Source: Marasmius tenuissimus (lineage: Eukaryota > Basidiomycota > Agaricomycetes > Agaricales > Marasmiaceae). From it: a DNA stretch of 64,000 nt. The stretch covers positions 62,001 to 126,000 of the forward strand of contig JAQOTA010000019.1 in assembly GCA_029532415.1 (NCBI GenBank). The letters are read 5' to 3'. Positions 57,462 to 64,000 of the stretch are shown one piece after another (position 1 is the first letter of the stretch; each line of letters begins with the position of its first letter). Position numbers and translations under genes: made by a program. The notes beneath the pieces were generated by a model. It did no database searches, was not told where the DNA came from, and saw only the letters and a list, made by a program, of their open reading frames with translations.

Positions 57462-60341
57462 ATGCACTCCAGATCGTTCCCTGACTCCACTACCCGTGCC
57501 TCGAAACCCTTCGAAAAAATCCACTCTGACCTCAAACAATTCCCCACTGAGTCGTACCACAAATACAAATGGTATATGTCGTTTGTTGACGACTGTACTT
57601 CACATGGCTGGACAATGCTCATGCAACGTAAATTTGACTCTGTCAAGATGCTCCGTGACTTTATTGCTATGGTGAAGGTACAATTCGGTGTTGATATTAA
57701 GGAATGGATGTCCGATGGAGGGGGAGAGTACAAATCAGATGTCTTCGATGATGTACTAAAGGAGCACGGTATTAAAATTCTGACCAGCATTCCATATACA
57801 CCGGAACAGAATGGCCGTACAGAACGGTTCAATTGGACCATTGTCGAGAAAGCTCAAGCTCTTTGCTTTGATGCTTGTCTTCCACCTTCTTGGTGGGAAT
57901 TCTGTGTGTTGCACGCTGTTGCACTTCACAATCGGACGCCGTCCCAGCGTTTACGTTGGTTGACCCCGCATGAGAAGTTGCATGGCAGTGCACCGGATGT
58001 TTTGGATCTTCGAGTCTTCGGATGTGCAGCGTATGCATTTATTCCGGAAAAACGTCGAGTTAACAAGTTATCTCCGCGTTCGAAACTGATGACCTTTATC
58101 GGTTTTCAGGAAGGCATGAAAGGATATGTCTTCATGAAGATGTCCAATAATGCTATCTTCAAAAGTGCTACTGCTCTGTTCGATGAAAACTTGTTCCCGA
58201 AGTGTTCTGATAAGAAACTGCGTGGCTTTACCCCGGTGGATGAAATCCCTGAAATACCGCCGGTATTGGGTGAAAATCCCAACTTCTCTTCGGATAGTGA
58301 TGATGATTCGTCTGATGACGATCTTTATCCTCCCAAGAACCTTCCAAAGCGATCGGAATCTCCTCATGACGATGATGGAGATGGTCCTGTACCTCAGGGT
58401 GAACGTCAACATCCTGATCCTGATCCTCCGTTCCAGCCTCTTAGGCCACCTACACCAGTGGGTGGACAAGAGCAGACTCTGCTGCCAAGGCGTTCAGGCA
58501 GGAAACAGACGGGTATTAAGCAACCTGATAACGTATTTGGTGAACAACGAGACCCAAATAATCCCTCGCGCATTGTGCGTGATATGGAGAAAAATTCTAC
58601 ATGGAGAGATGCCACGGGTGATAGAGAACCCATGGATCCACCTACTACTCGTAGGAGAGGCAGACCTAGAAAGGTTCCTGGGACTAATCGTGCCAGTCTG
58701 TCTACCATGTGTAACTCCAGGGGGAGTCAGCCCGATAGCTTAGTGCAACAATTATCCCAGGAAGGGGGAGTAGGTTTCGTGATTTATCTGTTAAATCGGG
58801 CAGTTCCTGTTCACGATGACCTCACCGATATGTCTAACGTTCGAGAGTGGACTCTCTGTGACATACTGAAGCTGCCTGCTGAGCAGCAGAGAGAATGGAA
58901 GGCTGCTTGCCGCGATGAACTAGAGGCTCTTTGCAAGCGCAAGGTCTTCGAATTGGTTGACCTACCTAAAGGTCGCAAGGCTGTCAAAAACAGATGGGTG
59001 TTTGACGTTAAGTCAGACGGTCGAAAGAAAGCTCGACTTGTTGCCAAGGGTTTCTCTCAGGTCGAAGGTGTCGATTTTGATGAGATCTTCTCACCAGTTG
59101 TACGGTTTGAAACTGTACGGATGATGCTCGCACTTGCAGCTCTCAAAAACTGGCACATTCAGGCATTGGATGTGAAGAATGCCTTTCTTTATGGTGAACT
59201 TAAAGAAGAGATCTATATGGATCAACCTGAAGGTTTCAAGGTTAAGGGTCAGGAAGGCAAAGTCTATCGCCTTTGCTGTGCATTATATGGACTGAAGCAA
59301 GCCGCTCTTGAGCGGTGGCGTGCTCTCAGCTTGTCCATGGAAGTAATGGGCTTTAAACGCTTAACTTCTGATGCAGGTCTCTTCATCTGTAAAGATCGTG
59401 AGACTGGTGATGAATGTATCGCTTTGATCTATGTCGACGATGCATTATTCCTTGGACCCAACAAAGCCTTTGTCGAAAAGGAGAAAGCCGAGTTTATGGC
59501 TCGTTGGGAATGCCGTGATCCTGGAGAAGTCAAAGAGTTCTTGCGCATGCGTATTCGTCGCAAAGGCCGTAAAATCCTTCTTGACCAGACTGACTACTTG
59601 AAGAAGGTCTTGAAGCGATTTGGCATGCAGAATGCAAAAGCAGCAGATACTCCTCTTCCCGCCGGCTATATTCCACAACCCAACGAAGGTCCTGTTGATC
59701 CCGAACGTCGCGCTCGATATCAATCAGTGATTGGATCGCTTCTGTATATCATGCTTGGCACTCATCCAGATATTGCCTACGCTGTTACAAAGCTTTCTCA
59801 ATTCTCTGCTAATCCATCAGAGGATCACCTGAAGAAGGCACTTTATATTTGCCGCTATCTTGCAGGAACTCCAGACTATGCACTGGTCTATGATGGAGCC
59901 TCTGACGGAGGTTTACTAGCATTCACTGATTCTGATTGGGCTGCTGATCCTATCAAGCGTCGGTCGATCACAGGCTATTTCTTCAAGTTGGCAGGTGGCA
60001 TCTTCTGTTGGCAATCACGCGCCCAGAAGACTGTTGCGCTTTCATCCACTGAAGCTGAATACATGGTGCTATCCGACTGTAGTCGTCAGACTGTGTGGAT
60101 TCGACAGTTACTCTCTGAACTTGGGATTGATATGACTCCCGTTCCCATATGTGGAGATAATCAAGGCTCGATTTTTATCGCCTCTAACCCAGTTCAAGAA
60201 CGTCGCACCAAACACATTGATATTCGCTATCATTATATTCGCGAATGTGTTTCAGACCGCAAGGTCGATCTTTTCTTTATTGACGGTGCCTACAATCCTG
60301 CGGACATGTTTACCAAGAATCAGAGAACATCTTGGACTTGA
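57462..60341 (+). CDS. Copia polyprotein part 2: integrase, reverse transcriptase, RNase H
   Basis: Same frame as part 1, beyond the TGA; counted here from the first Met after it, which is not a natural start. The zinc-domain cysteines (CRGCAEGK) lie between the stop and this Met. Integrase core: Asp23 (HSDLK), Asp85 (SDGGGEY) and Glu121 (NGRTERFN) form DD35E. RT: KARLVAKGFSQVEGVDF, ALDVKNAFLYGELKEEIYM and the active site YVDD at 657-660. RNase H: LLAFTDSDWAAD, SSTEAEYM and TKHIDIRYHYIRE. The stop at 60341 is 60 bp before the 3' LTR. All catalytic residues are kept, so decay is recent. Confidence 0.9.
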   Translation: MHSRSFPDSTTRASKPFEKIHSDLKQFPTESYHKYKWYMSFVDDCTSHGWTMLMQRKFDSVKMLRDFIAMVKVQFGVDIKEWMSDGGGEYKSDVFDDVLKEHGIKILTSIPYTPEQNGRTERFNWTIVEKAQALCFDACLPPSWWEFCVLHAVALHNRTPSQRLRWLTPHEKLHGSAPDVLDLRVFGCAAYAFIPEKRRVNKLSPRSKLMTFIGFQEGMKGYVFMKMSNNAIFKSATALFDENLFPKCSDKKLRGFTPVDEIPEIPPVLGENPNFSSDSDDDSSDDDLYPPKNLPKRSESPHDDDGDGPVPQGERQHPDPDPPFQPLRPPTPVGGQEQTLLPRRSGRKQTGIKQPDNVFGEQRDPNNPSRIVRDMEKNSTWRDATGDREPMDPPTTRRRGRPRKVPGTNRASLSTMCNSRGSQPDSLVQQLSQEGGVGFVIYLLNRAVPVHDDLTDMSNVREWTLCDILKLPAEQQREWKAACRDELEALCKRKVFELVDLPKGRKAVKNRWVFDVKSDGRKKARLVAKGFSQVEGVDFDEIFSPVVRFETVRMMLALAALKNWHIQALDVKNAFLYGELKEEIYMDQPEGFKVKGQEGKVYRLCCALYGLKQAALERWRALSLSMEVMGFKRLTSDAGLFICKDRETGDECIALIYVDDALFLGPNKAFVEKEKAEFMARWECRDPGEVKEFLRMRIRRKGRKILLDQTDYLKKVLKRFGMQNAKAADTPLPAGYIPQPNEGPVDPERRARYQSVIGSLLYIMLGTHPDIAYAVTKLSQFSANPSEDHLKKALYICRYLAGTPDYALVYDGASDGGLLAFTDSDWAADPIKRRSITGYFFKLAGGIFCWQSRAQKTVALSSTEAEYMVLSDCSRQTVWIRQLLSELGIDMTPVPICGDNQGSIFIASNPVQERRTKHIDIRYHYIRECVSDRKVDLFFIDGAYNPADMFTKNQRTSWT

Positions 60342-60392
60342 ATTTTATTTGTCCGAATAGACGCTTCGTGCTCTACTTGTGCCGCACTTAGC

Positions 60393-60401
60393 GAGGGGGA
60401 G
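60393..60401 (+). promoter_or_regulatory. Polypurine tract
   Basis: gagggggag directly before the 3' LTR, the plus-strand primer site of the Copia element. Confidence 0.8.
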
Positions 60402-60658
60402 TGTTGAATCCGGACTACCGGATATATGGACCGTTGTATCGGGCTGCATATATGCTTCAATCGTTTCACTATAATCTATGCTATTCCTAGTCACTCCTGT
60501 CATAGAAGATACAGCCACCTCTGTATAGTATATAAGTAGCTCTGTATCTACATGCAATACCAGTACTTTACTACTCTCGTTGCTGCTTCTAAGCCTATCT
60601 CCAGGTGAGCTAGTCTGTCCCATGCTGCCACTGCGTGGGCAGGACCTCTGCCTCAACA
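60402..60658 (+). repeat. 3' LTR of Copia element
   Basis: 257 bp, collinear with 54600-54856 and with three substitutions found. Confidence 0.9.
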
Positions 60659-60663
60659 GCATT
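60659..60663. repeat. Copia target-site duplication, right
   Basis: gcatt, identical to 54595-54599. Confidence 0.85.
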
Positions 60664-62897
60664 GAGTTTGTATCTCACCGTAAGTACCTTCAAGAAATGT
60701 GTATTGGTTCAGCCAGGTGAAGCCCTCATCTTTCAACGAGAAATGATGGCATGCCTAGACTTGTGCGTATGCTGCCCTTGTTGCAACGTCTGCTTAAGTG
60801 GAGATTGCCATCATTTTTGCCCCGGCTTGCCGAGCTTCTGACGCTGTGCGGCAGCTCGCGGCCAGAGTTGCTGAGGACAGAATGTTTCGCCGCGGCGAGG
60901 TTCACTTCACTGGCTACTGGTCTCCCTTTTAGACTTCGCGAGTGGCAAAAGCTGCAACTGATCTGGGTCTCTCGGACATGTTGCTCTTACTGGACCCTGG
61001 TTCATTAGATCTCGGATCTCACTCGGCCTAGGCAATCATTTGGAAGAGGGTTAGTATTCTGATTTCTTTTGATTCATGTATGCAAACACGGTTCTGTTGA
61101 ACATGTGGTTACCATGTGATACACTTTATTGACGTGTTGTTTACATGTCTATCATTTATAGACTCTTTCACTATGACACTTGCACTCGTATGAAAGATCC
61201 TGAACTCACTCAGACGGACTCTGTAGTTAGTCAGTACTCACACCTTATCTCTATGGTTTATAACAAGGTTCAGCTTTGTACCCAATAGCATTCAAAGCTG
61301 ACTGAGCTTTCTCTCTAGATTACTTAGATAGAAAGCTAGTATGACTATGCATACTTACTCACTCTGCTCTTCGAGCACTTATGCTTACTGATATGCAATA
61401 TGTACCATATGCTATATTCTCACTTACCTATGTTCTATGACTTGTAGATAGACAAGGACTCTTGTATAAAAGCTGGAGACTTTGTGTCTCAAAGCTTAAG
61501 GACAATCTACTCGATTATCACCTCTAGCAAGCATCTACAAGAACACAAGAATTCTCTTAAGTCAATATGTGAGGTTTTAGTTTCATCTCACTGTGCATTT
61601 AACTATGCTGGCTCAATAGGTTCCTCTAGTATCACTAAGAGCATCTGCTAAACCTCTATGTACGCGAGTGAGTAGTGCTTTGATACCAGGGTAATGAGAT
61701 GCAAAACAGAGAGCTAGTCTGAAGATGAGTCCATTGTTTTATGACTGATAAATCATCCTGTGTTCCCCGCCGGTGGATTCTCTCATTTCTCTACAATTAT
61801 TGAGAGCACTACTCAAGGAAACATACCTTTTTCAGTATAAGGTACTCACTACTCAGTGTCGGCTACAAGGCCAGCTATGCCAGTTATCGCCTCGTTGAAA
61901 ATAAGGTGACCCGGCCTGAGAGTTGACCGAAATGCCACGTGTATGTTCTGCTTACGGGCTCTCGGGGTCCCTTTACAGTATGTTGGTGATCAACACCAGT
62001 TTCAAAACAACTTGAAAGGGAAGGTTTGAAAATGGTAAGTACCGTTATGCACATACTAGGAATATGACGAACTTGAAATCGAGACTCCCGCACGAGTTTC
62101 TCGGTAGTTTCTGAATGCGGCCAGACTGCCTCAAAGCCCGCCATTTCAGCAATGCTGCCAGCATCTTTTTGGCTCGGCATTCCAATATAATTTTGATCTT
62201 AGTTTCATTACATGGATAGGACAGACTCGTGACTATAGACAGAGTACGAGTACCTATGCAAAGTGAGTACTGAGCTTGTGGAAAAGGTGAGCAATACTTG
62301 CGATGTGGACGTTGGACCGGAATGAACCGAAGACCCGTTATTCAACGCCCAACGTCAATAACCGGACAACCAACATTGACATCGGATAACCGGGGTACAA
62401 ATGTCGCATGATTATGCGATGAATTATGTGCTCATAAGAAGTACATACATACACAGAATGTATCATAAGCGTCCATTGAAATTATATCTAACCAAGAACA
62501 AACCAGCTTTTTTGTCCGCACTGCTGAAGGTCGAATGGAGATAAGTTTACACATCATGCCTCCTTCCAAGAGCCTTCAACATGCAGATGAGGGGGTAATT
62601 TAAATGACCAGTGAGCAATCAGCAAGATAAAAACCATACTCGAAACCCTATTTCCACGACCAATCCAGCCACCAATAGGAGGACGAGGGATCTCGTAGTT
62701 GGGAGAGGGATCTTTTTGAGGAACGTCAACCATCGAGGACGAATATTATGAGGATCACCTTGGAAAGTATGAAACTATTTTTCAGTCAAAATTCATGCAC
62801 GTGCCAAGTGCATGTGTATGTTGTTTGCGTACTTCGTACCGTTCGTGTATTATCTACCCGGTCCTACAGTCACTTTTCCAAGGAACCTTCCCTTTTA
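60664..62897. other. Gene-poor, AT-richer region
   Basis: Only short open frames without recognisable domains. The base composition from about 61000 to 61900 is clearly richer in A and T than the gene regions, which would fit decayed repeats. Confidence 0.4.
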
Positions 62898-62899
62898 TA

Positions 62900-63174
62900 A
62901 GACAGCCCAAGTTCAGATCGGGCCACCACGTGATCGGTGACCGTCACCGTAGCGACTCACCTCTAACGCAGCGACGCTTGTTTTGATTCTTTATGCATTC
63001 ACCCAAAATCGCATATTTTGGAAAACGGAGACGATGAATTTCCGTGGTTTTTTCCTCTTCAGGATCTGTTCGACTCAATTTTCTGGTAAGTCTTATCATA
63101 CCTGTATCTATAAAGAATTTCTGAACTGTAACGCCCTGGGTCACGTGGTGGCCTGATCTGAACTTGGGCTGTCT
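62900..63174. mobile_element. MITE-like element with 34-bp terminal inverted repeats
   Basis: agacagcccaagttcagatc starts at 62900 and its reverse complement ends at 63174. The inverted repeats run 34 bp (62900-62933, 63141-63174) with one mismatch. Each end is flanked by TA (62898-62899 and 63175-63176), the target duplication of Tc1/mariner-type transposons. The 275-bp body has no transposase, so it would move only with help from a full element elsewhere. Confidence 0.7.
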
Positions 63175-63176
63175 TA

Positions 63177-64000
63177 GTAGCCTCATTTTGCCGGACTCCC
63201 AGCGCCGAGTCACTCCGAGTTGCCGTACGATATTTTTAACTTCCGCCGGCCGGCCACAATGGTATACCACAAGTATCCTGTACAAATGGCTGACCTTGTG
63301 CGCTAAGTTTGCCTTGCCCAAGAATTCCAATCCTCGTGAACTTGTGGGGCTCAAATATCGATATTGACCATGCTGGAGAGTGGATCGTGTGACCTATCAG
63401 AATCTCGGGACTCAATTGCTTGAACTTGAAGGTTTTAAGTTGTTTGCTGCCTCCCCACCAGTGCGGCGTTGAGGACATGCAACCAAGCAAACATTTAACC
63501 TTCACATTCAGAGCCCTCACTCCTCAAATGAATCAACCACACTGATATCCTGTGAGATTGCTAAATTCCTTGAACTGCAGTACCAAGTGATAGTAAATGT
63601 TTCCAAGTTTGAGTTATCAGGACTCGGAACTTCGGAAGTACTGGGTGATTGATCATTGACCCTACCTTGGAGCTCGAAGGCTCGCCACTGGATATAGAAG
63701 TCAAAGCCAAGATCCTTTATCTGTTCAATTCTATATGAGTATCCTCAGAGAGGGCTATATTGAAGAGGCAAAATAACTTATACCAGCTCCTGCGCTATCC
63801 GGCCGCATTGCCTACATATGGCTACAGAATTATGATATTTATCATGTCCAAGGTCCCATTGAACCCTAGATACCACCGCGTACTCACGGCGGACCCCTCA
63901 GGATCATACCTTTGAACCTTTCAAGTCAAGTAGACCTCTTCCGCTACGGCGTGCTTGTTGGTGGAAGAGTTTGGTTTCCCCAATTTTGTCACTTGAGACA
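63177..64000. other. Right edge, no gene recognised
   Basis: Nothing recognised on either strand; the window ends without a clear exon. Confidence 0.4.

Larger units (their letters stand above)
54600..60658 (+). mobile_element. Full-length Ty1/Copia LTR retrotransposon
   Basis: The element is 6059 bp, bounded by two 257-bp LTRs that start TGTTGAATCC and end CAACA. The 5-bp target duplication gcatt lies at 54595-54599 and 60659-60663. A primer-binding site follows the 5' LTR and a purine tract precedes the 3' LTR. The domain order gag, protease, integrase, RT, RNase H identifies Copia. The LTRs differ at three positions that I could find, so the insertion is fairly recent. One in-frame TGA at 57414-57416 disrupts the polyprotein. 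Confidence 0.93.

Overview
The window reads as nuclear DNA of a mushroom-forming basidiomycete (Agaricomycetes). The support is short GT-AG introns of about 50-65 bp in nearly every gene, CT-rich and TATA-type promoters, several orphan protein families I associate with Agaricomycetes, and fungal Tnp2, Copia and LINE-type elements. There are no bacterial operons, RNA genes or CRISPR arrays that I can see.

Layout. 0.5-1.7 kb: a secreted alpha-carbonic anhydrase. 2.7-4.3 kb: a broken, intron-bearing C-terminal piece of a GH38 alpha-mannosidase. 4.86-5.90 kb: a 5'-truncated LINE insertion with poly(A) and a 16-bp target duplication. 5.9-9.6 kb: mostly degraded sequence. 9.6-10.5 kb: an intact orphan gene. 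10.4-23.7 kb: a block holding a T5orf172/GIY-YIG-like gene, an Hsp70 relic, three RING-finger genes and a Tnp2 (CACTA-type) transposase gene. 23.8-31.8 kb: four genes, including a membrane-anchored beta-propeller-like protein. 33-41.2 kb: two coiled-coil genes, one with duplicated exons. 41.4-49.9 kb: an inverted counterpart of the 10-22 kb block, with two more RING genes, a third that copies the left one, a Tnp2 relic and a second T5orf172 gene. 50-54.6 kb: nothing recognised. 54.6-60.66 kb: a full-length Ty1/Copia element with 257-bp LTRs and a 5-bp target duplication, disabled by one stop. 62.9-63.2 kb: a 275-bp MITE-like element.

The most striking structure is a pair of inverted arms, 16512-19776 and 42762-46026. 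Every point checked aligns at a constant coordinate sum of 62538, so the arms appear collinear without indels. I found only two differences in the parts compared, both CpG-type transitions. The arms sit inside a much older, diverged inverted duplication, and both ends of the identical tract fall inside coding sequence of diverged paralogues (RING genes B/D on one side, Tnp2 on the other). That pattern suggests recent gene conversion between inverted repeats, though an assembly artefact must be excluded.

Functionally, the arms and flanks carry a small expanding family of RING proteins (A, B, C, C', D, E). Each has an N-terminal helical part and an intron at the same place inside the RING. They lie beside Tnp2 sequences and a GIY-YIG-like protein with a 246-bp tandem-repeat domain. 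Whether these form one transposon-linked system is inference.
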